Part shown: positions 1-5,809 of the stretch, piece after piece
Layout of the letters: every line of letters starts with the position of its first letter
Position numbering within the stretch: the stretch's first letter is position 1
Source of the DNA: a virus
DNA: 26,047 bases
Strand: one strand, 5' to 3'
Virus record (IMG/VR): IMGVR_UViG_3300031329_000021
Location: 1-26,047 of that record
Made by a program: the position numbers and the translations under genes
Notes under the pieces: model-generated
The model's database searches: none
What the model saw: only the letters and a program-made list of their open reading frames with translations
Told to the model about the DNA's origin: nothing

Positions 1-57
1 ACCCCACTCCCCGATGATGCGCCCTACTGGTAGGACTCTAGCACCATTACTGGTCAA
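1..57 (-). CDS. Possible 5' end of the next gene, running off the window edge
   Basis: A TTG-initiated frame overlaps the last codons of the HNH gene and stays open to the edge, ending in VLPVGRIIGEWG. Only 19 codons are visible. In related phages an HNH gene is often followed by the small terminase gene, so this could be its start, but nothing in 19 residues proves it. The competing ATG a few bases away gives only a 7-codon frame. Very uncertain. Confidence 0.2.
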   Translation of the reverse strand, partial: MTSNGARVLPVGRIIGEWG

Positions 58-385
58 GTGGCTTCGCTCCTCTGCGTTGGTTGCAGACTCGATGAGCTGC
101 TGCTAAAGGGCTGTCCACAAGACCTGCCAAAAGATGATCAGCGTCGATGGGCTGCCCCTCTAGGAAGGGTTCCTTACACAAGTGGCAGTGAGTAGCGTTT
201 TCCTTTACCCTCTTTGCTTCTTGTCGATAAGCGTAATTGTATAACTGAGATTTCTTCCTAGTATCTACACGAGCGTCTGCCGCTCTAGCCCTGCGCTGCC
301 GGTATTCCCTCTCGTGGGGGTCACACCTAGCATTTCCTTTTGTCAATATTCCGCAAACTGCGCAAGGTTGTGGCCACCTACCCAT
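47..385 (-). CDS. HNH endonuclease
   Basis: 112-aa protein. An N-terminal CxxC (CAVC) with further Cys/His may form a zinc knuckle. The C-terminal half carries the HNH core: CHLC, then DADH, then AAHRVCNQRRG. HNH proteins beside the terminase genes are common in HK97-like phages, where some are needed for DNA packaging; that role is inferred from position. The ATG at 385 was chosen because it overlaps the upstream stop as TGATG, which implies translational coupling. The longer frame to 466 runs through the zinc-ribbon gene and is artefactual. Terminase genes probably lie just outside the window. Confidence 0.75.
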   Translation of the reverse strand: MGRWPQPCAVCGILTKGNARCDPHEREYRQRRARAADARVDTRKKSQLYNYAYRQEAKRVKENATHCHLCKEPFLEGQPIDADHLLAGLVDSPLAAAHRVCNQRRGAKPLDQ

Positions 386-558
386 CAGGGACTCGTCGAG
401 TAAAAGTCTTTTGCGTTGAAAGTTACTGCTAGAACGCTTGGAACTCTGACTAGGGCAGTACCACACCGAGGGCAGGGAAGGTTCGGGTCTTGGGTAATGG
501 GGTGCGTCACGCTTTGAATGAGGTTACACCCTCGGCACTTGTAATCGTAATTTGGCAT
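385..558 (-). CDS. FmdB-like zinc-ribbon protein, 57 aa
   Basis: A short protein starting MPNYDYKCRGC, with a second CPRCG pair about 20 residues later, so two CxxC knuckles form a zinc ribbon. The C-terminal part (VRVPSVLAVTFNAKDFYSTSP) is the typical end of small FmdB/regulatory-type zinc-ribbon proteins common in actinophages. Its molecular function is unknown. The ATG overlaps the upstream stop as TAATG and its TGA overlaps the HNH start as TGATG, so it sits in a tightly coupled set. It is only 57 codons long. Confidence 0.75.
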   Translation of the reverse strand: MPNYDYKCRGCNLIQSVTHPITQDPNLPCPRCGTALVRVPSVLAVTFNAKDFYSTSP

Positions 559-974
559 TAGTGTAATCTCACGACCTTACCCCTGCTAACTTGAACCTCT
601 AGAAATTCTTCTTGCTTGGTGTAGGTAGTGTCTTTCCTTATCTTCTTGCTCGCTTGCATAACCTCGCCAGTGATGATCAGTGCGTGAGTCCACTCGTGGT
701 TGAGCATAACGAAAATGTTATTAGGCAGGTGCGTAATGAACTTTGTCTTGCGAGCTGAGAAGTGAACCGTCTCAAACGGAAACCTCTCGCCTTTCCAGTT
801 GTGTTTAACTTCGACTTCTATGTCGTAGTTGCCCTTTGGCCCGTGAGCCAGTAGGTCTATCCCATAAGGGTCAGGGTTCACCCTAGCGATAATGTCGAAA
901 GTGCTTAGCCACTCGATCACTATCTCTTTGGCGTTGTCGTCTTGGTCGTAAAGCTTTTGGTCGAAGGGCTTCAC
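558..974 (-). CDS. PD-(D/E)XK-like nuclease, putative
   Basis: About 138 aa. GIDLL (candidate catalytic Asp) is followed about 15 residues later by EVEVKHNW (E-x-K), the order of a PD-(D/E)XK nuclease core, then by FPFETVHFSARKTKF, also usual in such proteins. A role in DNA processing or as a phage resolvase/restriction-like nuclease is inferred from the fold signature only. I place the start at the GTG that overlaps the preceding stop as GTGA; a frame beginning three codons earlier is also possible. It lies between the metallophosphoesterase and the zinc ribbon in the same operon. Confidence 0.55.
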   Translation of the reverse strand: MKPFDQKLYDQDDNAKEIVIEWLSTFDIIARVNPDPYGIDLLAHGPKGNYDIEVEVKHNWKGERFPFETVHFSARKTKFITHLPNNIFVMLNHEWTHALIITGEVMQASKKIRKDTTYTKQEEFLEVQVSRGKVVRLH

Positions 975-2140
975 TTGTCCCACTCACCCGACAGGACAGC
1001 CAGGTCTCTGCGAGGGTCGTATCCCTCACCGACTACCAGCGAGACGATTCCTGTTGGCGTGTTGCCTCCCATACCTGTTCTGTCAGCAAACCAGTGCGAG
1101 CCACCATCCATAGCTGGGACTTGAAGCCACAGCGTTTGATTCATTTGCTTAGCTGCGAAATGGTGATAATGACCTGTTATCAGCACGTCACTTTGCCCGA
1201 CTCCTGTTCGACCCAGTGCCTGACCGCCCATCCATTTTTGCACGTCCCGGATTTGGTGACCGTGAGCGAAGCCGACAATCGTTCCGTTGAAGTTGCAAGC
1301 AAGGGTTGTGTTGTCTCGTGCTGGGAAGCGTCCTGTGACGTGCTGAAGGTCGGGACTCTCCTTGCAGATATCTAGCACCTGAGAGACAATCTCTACCTGC
1401 CACGAGTCAACAGGGTCAGTTAGAAGCTGTCGGTGCGACTCATCGTGGTTGCCGGGGACGACTGGTATCACTAGGTCTTCAGTCAATGGTGCAAACGCCT
1501 TTACCCACTCAAGCAAGATGCGTCGTCCCACTCGGATTTGTGAAGTAAGGTCTAGGTCTAGTCGCCCTGCTATTCTTCCGCCCTGAGATACAACGCCCTC
1601 GATGCAATCTCCAAGCTGAGGCAATGCTATCTGACCTACCCCCCGGTCTTTTATTTCTTTGTGGCGAAGGAGGCTTGCTTCTAGTCCACGTCTCACACGC
1701 CCGACAGTGCCTTGTGTGCCGTCTCCTGCGTCTTTGCCCCACTGAGTGTCGCCGATGTTGTAGATAGCCGTTAGGTTGCCGTATGTTGGCTTGGCAGCAC
1801 GAGGAGGTCGCCACTTCTTTATCTCTGCCTCTAGCTCTTTAGGGTCTAGCAGAGTGCCTCGAATTGACGAGGGCTTTAGGCTTACTCGGTAAGACTGCAA
1901 CCACTCACCCGAGCGTGTCTCCCACTTGGAACGTTTGACGCTTATGACCAGCCACTCTGCCGGATTCAGGTCAAACTCTGCAAGTAGCTCGTCGGAGCCA
2001 GACGGTTCGTCCTTGCGAGGCGAACTCACAAAGTATCCTCCGTTTGCATCCAGTTCTAGTTGCGGACGCCAAGACTCTTTAGGTGCTGTTTGCCTTCGGT
2101 CGCTGCCTTGGTTGGATAGTGAGTTCAAGTCCTCTAGCAT
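971..2140 (-). CDS. Calcineurin-like metallophosphoesterase
   Basis: 389 aa. The metal-binding motifs appear in order: GDTQWGK near residue 130, QLGDCIEG near 176, VPGNHDE near 228, AHGHQ near 292 and ITGHYHHF near 321. The first ~115 residues are an extra N-terminal domain (with FDLNPAEWLVISVKRSKW) that I do not recognise. Phages of Actinobacteria often carry such an enzyme next to a small HTH-like protein and an HNH gene, but its substrate is unknown; nucleic acid end processing is a guess. The upstream leader has AGGGGATAGG. It belongs to the leftmost early operon. Confidence 0.8.
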   Translation of the reverse strand: MLEDLNSLSNQGSDRRQTAPKESWRPQLELDANGGYFVSSPRKDEPSGSDELLAEFDLNPAEWLVISVKRSKWETRSGEWLQSYRVSLKPSSIRGTLLDPKELEAEIKKWRPPRAAKPTYGNLTAIYNIGDTQWGKDAGDGTQGTVGRVRRGLEASLLRHKEIKDRGVGQIALPQLGDCIEGVVSQGGRIAGRLDLDLTSQIRVGRRILLEWVKAFAPLTEDLVIPVVPGNHDESHRQLLTDPVDSWQVEIVSQVLDICKESPDLQHVTGRFPARDNTTLACNFNGTIVGFAHGHQIRDVQKWMGGQALGRTGVGQSDVLITGHYHHFAAKQMNQTLWLQVPAMDGGSHWFADRTGMGGNTPTGIVSLVVGEGYDPRRDLAVLSGEWDK

Positions 2141-2149
2141 CTTCTAAGC

Positions 2150-2380
2150 CTATCCCCTGTAGCAAGCGCAGGCTTGAGTGCGATGTTTGGTTATGGTCAC
2201 GTCTGCCAAGCTAAGCCCCTTGAGCCGGAGCTGAGTTGACAAAGTGCTGGCAGGCCAAGCCCGAAGGTCGGCTAAAGCTCCGATGAGTATGTCTCTGTCG
2301 TTTGGTTCGAGTTCTGCTAACTGCATCTCTACCTTGCAATAAACTGCTTTGCTTTGCGGTCTTGCTAAATCTTCAAGCAT
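2150..2380 (-). CDS. Small HTH-type DNA-binding protein
   Basis: 76 aa. Layout: a helical N-terminus (MLEDLARPQS), CKVEMQLAELEPNDRDILIGALADL, then AWPASTLSTQLRLKGLSLADVTITKHR and a Cys-containing tail (CACYRG). The pattern [W-P-A-x-x-L-S-x-x-L-R ... I-x-x-H-R ... C-x-C] is one I know from small phage HTH proteins found beside metallophosphoesterase and terminase genes. The role is probably regulatory or packaging-related, unproven. It starts with MLEDL, as does the next gene downstream. It sits 9 bp upstream of the metallophosphoesterase gene. Confidence 0.6.
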   Translation of the reverse strand: MLEDLARPQSKAVYCKVEMQLAELEPNDRDILIGALADLRAWPASTLSTQLRLKGLSLADVTITKHRTQACACYRG

Positions 2381-2389
2381 TTTTGCTCC

Positions 2390-2608
2390 TTAGATTGTCA
2401 GGTCGTTATCGGTTGCGATTAGCTTTTGTGCGATCTTGATTAGAGACGGATGGTTAGCCAAGCTAAGACCTGCCTTGACGTCTAGGTATTCCGCTAAATC
2501 TAAGCGGATAGACTCTAGGTCGGCGCTCCAAACTAAATCGTGACGCAACAGTCCAGATGCCTGCTTGAAGTCGTTGGTTACCTGCTGATATTGCTTGTCC
2601 TTGTTCAT
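2390..2608 (-). CDS. Hypothetical protein, 72 aa
   Basis: Not recognised. A soluble, mainly helical small protein with no Cys and no membrane segment. It starts at an ATG overlapping the upstream stop as ATGA, which supports expression as part of the small-gene operon. The high density of coupled neighbours is the main evidence for it being real. Confidence 0.55.
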   Translation of the reverse strand: MNKDKQYQQVTNDFKQASGLLRHDLVWSADLESIRLDLAEYLDVKAGLSLANHPSLIKIAQKLIATDNDLTI

Positions 2609-2796
2609 TTCTCGTCCTCGTCGAATAGGTATGCAATCAAGTCGTCAAGAAACACAATGTCTTTAGGTTCGCCAATAGCAGGCTCGCTCACAACTGCAAT
2701 ATGCTGCGCTAAACGGATGGCACGCTGGCGCTCTGCAAGTTGTCCTGCCTTGTACCAAATTTGCCCGTTCGTTGCGATTAGTTCGTTGATGCTCAT
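2605..2796 (-). CDS. Hypothetical protein, member of a small W-x-x-G/ER-rich paralogue set
   Basis: 63 aa, unknown function. The N-terminal helix QIWYKAGQLAERQRAIRLAQ resembles the motif in two genes upstream in the same operon (LYWTLGYDAGVELERER and ILWTKGREAGVEAERER): aromatic, G, two or three residues, A, then a charged ER/RQR run. The C-terminus is acidic (LFDEDEK). Both ends overlap their neighbours by 4 bp (ATGA), implying coupled translation. Confidence 0.55.
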   Translation of the reverse strand: MSINELIATNGQIWYKAGQLAERQRAIRLAQHIAVVSEPAIGEPKDIVFLDDLIAYLFDEDEK

Positions 2797-3137
2797 TTTG
2801 TCCCTTTCGTGTAGGTGTAAAAGGTAGCTTGGTGAGGGTGAAAAAGGTAGTGCTTACAATCGTTTAGCCCTCTAAACAATCGCAAGGGGTTTGATAACAC
2901 TTGTAACCAATCGGTTACTATGGCCTTTGTGTCGTAAAAGTTACATTCCACTATTGTGGAGTCTTGTGCATTTTTGTGGATGCTGGCTTTTATGTTTTTG
3001 TGGATTGTCAGGAAACTACCGCTTTCGGTATAGTTCTGACATAAGTGGTAATTAGGTGCAAAGTATGCACTGGCTTTCCTGCCAATCTCTGACCACTTTT
3101 TCTTAGTCATAATCTCTGACCGTGTTTTCTTAGTCAT
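2793..3137 (-). CDS. Hypothetical protein, 114 aa, with a duplicated N-terminus
   Basis: Not recognised. The start at 3137 is fixed by a perfect AAGGAGG six bases upstream; the longer frame has no such signal. The first 18 residues are a duplicated nonapeptide: MTKKTRSEI then MTKKKWSEI, encoded by a 27-bp tandem repeat. A second small repeat, IHKN, occurs twice further on. The protein is basic, with several Tyr, His and Cys residues, and its DNA looks more AT-rich than its neighbours, which may indicate recent acquisition. No domain is evident. Confidence 0.5.
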   Translation of the reverse strand: MTKKTRSEIMTKKKWSEIGRKASAYFAPNYHLCQNYTESGSFLTIHKNIKASIHKNAQDSTIVECNFYDTKAIVTDWLQVLSNPLRLFRGLNDCKHYLFHPHQATFYTYTKGTK

Positions 3138-3148
3138 CTTGTGCCTCC

Positions 3149-3274
3149 TTACATCTTGTCTAGTAGCACGATTGCCAAAAAGAACAGCGCAAAAATTGCC
3201 ATACCGACTGCCATCCCTGCGGAAAATAAAAGCCAATTCAGCGGATTTCTTTCCTTGCGGTGCTTCCCGGTCAT
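3149..3274 (-). CDS. Small single-span membrane protein, 41 aa
   Basis: Starts MTGKHRKERNP (basic), followed by one hydrophobic span of about 26 residues (LNWLLFSAGMAVGMAIFALFFLAIVLL) ending in DKM. The positive N-terminus predicts N-in topology. The ATG overlaps the previous gene as ATGA, and the AAGGAGG of the next gene starts right after its stop. The function is unknown; it could be an antiholin, a superinfection factor or a membrane-targeting peptide. Confidence 0.55.
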   Translation of the reverse strand: MTGKHRKERNPLNWLLFSAGMAVGMAIFALFFLAIVLLDKM

Positions 3275-3462
3275 TCTTGCCCCTTCTTAATGGCTGCCTC
3301 TATTTCCTGAGCAAGAAACGGGTAACTTAGTGTCTGCAGAATGTCTCTGGTTGCAGCTAGGTCTTTCATTACCTTTATGATGCGCTCACGCTCTAGCTCG
3401 ACCCCAGCGTCGTAGCCTAGTGTCCAGTAAAGCTTGTTGCTGTCGTTGCTTTCATCAGCCAA
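3271..3462 (-). CDS. Hypothetical protein, paralogue A of the ERER family
   Basis: 63 aa, acidic N-terminus (MADESNDSN), then KLYWTLGYDAGVELERERIIKV and a helical C-terminus. It matches the adjacent upstream gene in the motif W-T-x-G-x-x-A-G-V-E-x-E-R-E-R-I, so the two are tandem paralogues. Function unknown. It overlaps the upstream gene by 8 bp and the downstream 41-aa gene by 4 bp. Confidence 0.55.
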   Translation of the reverse strand: MADESNDSNKLYWTLGYDAGVELERERIIKVMKDLAATRDILQTLSYPFLAQEIEAAIKKGQE

Positions 3463-3658
3463 CTTGTGCCTCTCTAATTGTTATAATTAGCTCTGCAATG
3501 CCGTAGCAGACTGAGTGGTCGCACTTGCCAGACTCTTGAAAGTCAAAACAGATCCTTGCTTGAGCCATTTTGCTTATGCGCTCACGCTCTGCCTCGACGC
3601 CGGCTTCACGGCCTTTTGTCCAGAGGATTTTGCCGCTTATGTCTTTCATTTCAATCAT
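3455..3658 (-). CDS. Hypothetical protein, paralogue B of the ERER family
   Basis: 67 aa. Residues 9-30 carry the shared motif (ILWTKGREAGVEAERERISK). Its own C-terminal half contains Cys residues (RICFDFQESGKCDHSVCYG) that could form a small metal site, absent in paralogue A. The ATG at 3658 overlaps the NrdH stop as ATGA; an internal ATG three codons later has AAGGG at nine bases and is an alternative start. Function unknown. Confidence 0.55.
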   Translation of the reverse strand: MIEMKDISGKILWTKGREAGVEAERERISKMAQARICFDFQESGKCDHSVCYGIAELIITIREAQVG

Positions 3659-3912
3659 CCCTTAGCCTCATCACTTGCTAGAAAGTTAGCTAAGCTTCTG
3701 ATCTTCTCGACACGAAAGCCCGACCAAGTTTTGCGGTCAGTGACAACTATCGGTGCAGTTGTGTGACCGATGAGCTTGAAGCGCTCTAGCGCCTCCGGGT
3801 GTTGCGTTAGGTCTACCTTGTCGTAGATGATGCCTAGCTTGTCCATTAGCCTCGTAGTAGCTGCGCACTGGACACACGATGGCGTCGTGAATACTTGCAC
3901 TGGGATTTTCAT
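3655..3912 (-). CDS. nrdH: NrdH-like glutaredoxin
   Basis: 85 aa, standard length. Redox motif C13-V-Q-C16 after VFTTPS, then ATTRLMDKLGIIYDKVDLTQHPEAL, the TAPIV cis-proline region and WSGFRVEKI, all signature parts of NrdH redoxins that reduce class Ib ribonucleotide reductase. In phages it probably boosts dNTP supply via the host enzyme, since no nrdE/F is visible here. An AGGAG precedes the ATG, which overlaps the upstream stop as ATGA. Confidence 0.85.
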   Translation of the reverse strand: MKIPVQVFTTPSCVQCAATTRLMDKLGIIYDKVDLTQHPEALERFKLIGHTTAPIVVTDRKTWSGFRVEKIRSLANFLASDEAKG

Positions 3913-4163
3913 ACGGAAGCTCCTGTCGTGTTTCGGATTTCTTCTTTTGCCCTGTTAATTGCAACGAAGGCGTAGTCGTAACCCCTCGACTCAACCTTGG
4001 TGAGGGTGAGGTGTCTCTTTAGGCTTACCTCGAAAGACAGCTTTCGGGTCGCAAACTCTGCTCCGATTCGGATGCCGTCCTTGTAGGCTTCGTCAAGCTG
4101 CTTAGCAAAAAGCAATTCTGCAACTTCGTACTTGAAGTCTGCCCAGTTTCTAATCTTTAACAT
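3909..4163 (-). CDS. Hypothetical protein, 84 aa
   Basis: Not recognised. Basic, helical. It includes AYKDGIRIGAEFATRK, which loosely follows the aromatic-x-x-G-x-x-x-G-x-x-x-x-x-R pattern of the ERER paralogues further down the operon. It starts inside the end of the upstream gene (14-bp overlap) behind AGGGGAGAGA. Confidence 0.5.
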   Translation of the reverse strand: MLKIRNWADFKYEVAELLFAKQLDEAYKDGIRIGAEFATRKLSFEVSLKRHLTLTKVESRGYDYAFVAINRAKEEIRNTTGASV

Positions 4164-4356
4164 TCTCTCCCCTTAGCTCTTTGGCTGCCCAACGAAAATG
4201 CTCCGCTGCGATTAGTTCGTCTCGGTTGTGCTTGATGTTAGATAGTTCGTCGAGTGCGTAAAGGCACGCTTCAAAGCCAAGATTAAACGCTGTCATTTCT
4301 AGCAGGTCAATATGATGTTCGACAGTCTGCCGGGTTTGCTTTAGCGCTGCCTCCAT
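4150..4356 (-). CDS. Hypothetical protein, 68 aa
   Basis: Not recognised. Predicted all-helical and soluble (QTRQTVEHHIDLLEMTAFNLGFEACLYALDEL). It overlaps the upstream HTH gene by 16 bp and the downstream gene by 14 bp. The compact overlapping arrangement is the best evidence that it is translated. Confidence 0.5.
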   Translation of the reverse strand: MEAALKQTRQTVEHHIDLLEMTAFNLGFEACLYALDELSNIKHNRDELIAAEHFRWAAKELRGENVKD

Positions 4357-4538
4357 TCTGGGTCGCCTCCTGCAATCTTGTAAAGCTCGCTTCGGTCGAT
4401 GCGAATCAGGCGAGGGCCAAGTCGGGTGCTGTCGATGCGACCTGCCTTGATGTAGTTGCGGATTGTGTTTGGGTGAAGTCCAAGCTCGGAGGCTGCCTCC
4501 TTGATTGTGACCATTGTGTCCTTGATGTTGGTTGTCAT
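4341..4538 (-). CDS. Small MerR/excisionase-type HTH protein
   Basis: 65 aa. The core is MVTIKEAASELGLHPNTIRNYIKAGRIDSTRLGPRLIRIDRSEL: the wing-helix pattern of the HTH_17 family (helix-turn-helix followed by a short wing, R-x-I-x-R-x-E-L). Members are excisionases or small transcription factors. No integrase is seen in the window, so regulatory use is equally likely. The start at 4538 overlaps the stop of the 27-codon gene as ATGA. Confidence 0.7.
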   Translation of the reverse strand: MTTNIKDTMVTIKEAASELGLHPNTIRNYIKAGRIDSTRLGPRLIRIDRSELYKIAGGDPEWRQR

Positions 4539-4618
4539 TTTTCTTTGTCTCCTAGTTGTAGCGATAGATAAATTACTCCGGCGGCCAGTAGCCAAAAGGT
4601 TAGCCCGATCATCTCCAT
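4535..4618 (-). CDS. Tiny single-span membrane peptide, 27 aa
   Basis: MEMIGLTFWLLAAGVIYLSL then QLGDKEK: one hydrophobic span with a short charged tail. It is defined at both ends by overlaps with its neighbours (TAATG at the start, ATGA at the end), which argues for translation. The function is unknown. Too small for homology to be judged by eye. Confidence 0.45.
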   Translation of the reverse strand: MEMIGLTFWLLAAGVIYLSLQLGDKEK

Positions 4619-4764
4619 TAGTTCACCTCGGCTAGTGCTTTGCGGAAGTTGCGGATTTGGTCGTTGACTGAGCGAATGAAAGCGGTTGGGACGTTTAGTG
4701 CATATCCCTGCTTGCGCTGCTCTAGTGCTATCTGAAGTCTTGTCTCTAGTTCTTGCTTGTTCAT
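4618..4764 (-). CDS. Hypothetical protein, 48 aa, first gene of the left early operon
   Basis: MNKQELETRLQIALEQRKQ, then GYALNVPTAFIRSVNDQIRNFRKALAEVN. Helical and charged. It is preceded by GAAGGGAC and lies about 28 nt downstream of the expected start of a strong promoter, so it should be the first and best-expressed gene of the leftmost operon. Function unknown. First genes of such early operons often encode host-takeover or regulatory peptides, which is only a suggestion here. Confidence 0.6.
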   Translation of the reverse strand: MNKQELETRLQIALEQRKQGYALNVPTAFIRSVNDQIRNFRKALAEVN

Positions 4765-4798
4765 TGTGTGTCCCTTCGTTGGTGTTCGTTGTAGTTAG

Positions 4799-4828
4799 AT
4801 TCTACTATCGAATGACAACAAGTGTCAA
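4799..4828 (-). promoter_or_regulatory. Early promoter P1 (sigma-70 type)
   Basis: On the minus strand, TTGACA (4823-4828), an 18-bp spacer and TAGAAT (4799-4804). A 14-nt block, AATAAGCTTGACAC, is identical in the promoter at 8855-8884, and the leaders downstream share ACAACGA and CAACGAA[AG]GGACACA. It drives the leftmost operon starting with the 48-aa gene. The preceding ATTCTT/AAGAAT inverted repeat just after rusA is only a weak terminator candidate. Confidence 0.7.
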
Positions 4829-4856
4829 GCTTATTCGCAAAGATTCTTAAAAGAAT

Positions 4857-5276
4857 TTATAGAGGCGTGATAATGATTGTGCAACCGGGCTGTCGCTCGT
4901 CGGCGTAAAACTTGTAAGCGTGAAGCTCGACGACCTGAGAGTCGTCTGCCCAGACGTGCGAGTCCTTGGAGGTGTCTCCGGCGATGTTCTGCCCGATGCC
5001 ATCCAAAATACTTCGACATAATTTGTCAACGTCGGGAGGCACGATTGGGAGGAACCGCTTTTTTATTGTCACAGTCTTAGGACGAGGTAAGAAGATTCTC
5101 ACCTCGACCTTGACCGGGCCAGTCAGAAGCTCGTCGAGTTGTAGATTGTGACAAGCGACTGATACTGCCTTCCGCCAAGGTTTCAAAGTCTTGGCAGACG
5201 CTTCGACTACTCGTCCATTGAAAACCCTCTTGGATCCTTGTGGAGCAGGTAGTCCGAAGACTTCTATTGTGAGCAT
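4857..5276 (-). CDS. rusA: RusA-type Holliday junction resolvase
   Basis: 139 aa, typical length. FGLPAPQGSKR at the N-terminus, then the acidic catalytic set: PPDVDKLCRSILDGI (D82, D84, D92) and WADDSQVVEL (D111, D112). RusA homodimers cut Holliday junctions and resolve branched phage DNA before packaging. The ATG overlaps the stop of the SSB-like gene as TAATG. It is the last gene of its operon; the intergenic promoter P1 follows. Confidence 0.85.
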   Translation of the reverse strand: MLTIEVFGLPAPQGSKRVFNGRVVEASAKTLKPWRKAVSVACHNLQLDELLTGPVKVEVRIFLPRPKTVTIKKRFLPIVPPDVDKLCRSILDGIGQNIAGDTSKDSHVWADDSQVVELHAYKFYADERQPGCTIIITPL

Positions 5277-5551
5277 TAGAACGGAGCGTCAGCCTTGAGC
5301 TGTGCGTTGTTGACGTGAACCGCTGCCGAAGTCTTAGGCTCGTTGTCTCGGTTTGTGTATTCCTCAATCTTGACCGACAGGTCTCCGGTGATTGTGAACG
5401 TCTGACCTTCTTCGACTCGCTGGTCAGTCCAGATTGTAAAGTAGCGCTTTGCTTCTTCACCGTTGCGAAGCTTAAACTCCTCGACAGCTCGGAAGCCGTA
5501 GCCCTCAATTATCTTGAAGACCTTGGCGTCCTCGATGATTATTTTTGCCAT
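5276..5551 (-). CDS. SSB-like (OB-fold) ssDNA-binding protein, putative
   Basis: 91 aa. The beta-rich order (KYFTIWTDQ-type strand RYFTIWTDQRVEEGQTFTITGDL, then SVKIEEYTNRDNEPKTSAAVHVNNAQL) matches small phage single-strand-binding proteins with an OB fold. The start at 5551 has GAAAGGT upstream; the extended frame to 5668 lies in the preceding gene and was rejected. Placement between the replication protein and rusA supports a role in replication or recombination. Function inferred from pattern and context. Confidence 0.6.
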   Translation of the reverse strand: MAKIIIEDAKVFKIIEGYGFRAVEEFKLRNGEEAKRYFTIWTDQRVEEGQTFTITGDLSVKIEEYTNRDNEPKTSAAVHVNNAQLKADAPF

Positions 5552-5558
5552 TTTTGAT

Positions 5559-5801
5559 TTACCTTTCGATGTGAGCAGGATTGCAGCAGTCACTCTTGCC
5601 ACAAGTTCGAACCCCCGGAAGCACCGTGAGTCCGTCGTCGTGGATCGGCGTGACCATATCTTCCGCAAAGTGTCCGTGCCACACTATGCAGTTTTCTATC
5701 TTTTGTAATTTCCTTGCACGACAGGACTCGCAGCGTTCGTGCGTCTTCCGGTTGGCGTTAGCCTCCCAAGTCCAACCGCAACGAGTGCATTGAGTAATCA
5801 C
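5559..5801 (-). CDS. Small zinc-binding/HNH-like protein
   Basis: About 80 aa. CTRCGW and CESCRARK form an N-terminal zinc knuckle; the second half has CIVWHGHF and ends RTCGKSDCCNPAHIER, the C-x4-C-x-N-P-x-H-I form seen in phage HNH-like proteins. It may be a nuclease or merely a zinc-binding DNA protein. The start is uncertain: the GTG at 5801 lies right after the stop of the replication gene and has no strong ribosome-binding site. Confidence 0.55.
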   Translation of the reverse strand: MITQCTRCGWTWEANANRKTHERCESCRARKLQKIENCIVWHGHFAEDMVTPIHDDGLTVLPGVRTCGKSDCCNPAHIER

Positions 5802-5809
5802 AAAACCGA

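Noticed and set aside
942-1375. Plus-strand frames opposite the metallophosphoesterase
   Set aside because: They are shadows of a gene with intact active-site motifs; composition is not protein-like and no ribosome-binding site is present.
4835-4860. ATTCTT/AAGAAT inverted repeat as terminator of rusA
   Set aside because: AT-only stem with almost no loop; too weak to call, though followed by TTT.
5077-5508. 143-aa minus-strand frame across the rusA/SSB-like boundary
   Set aside because: Ser/Arg/Thr-rich shadow overlapping two well-supported genes in another frame.
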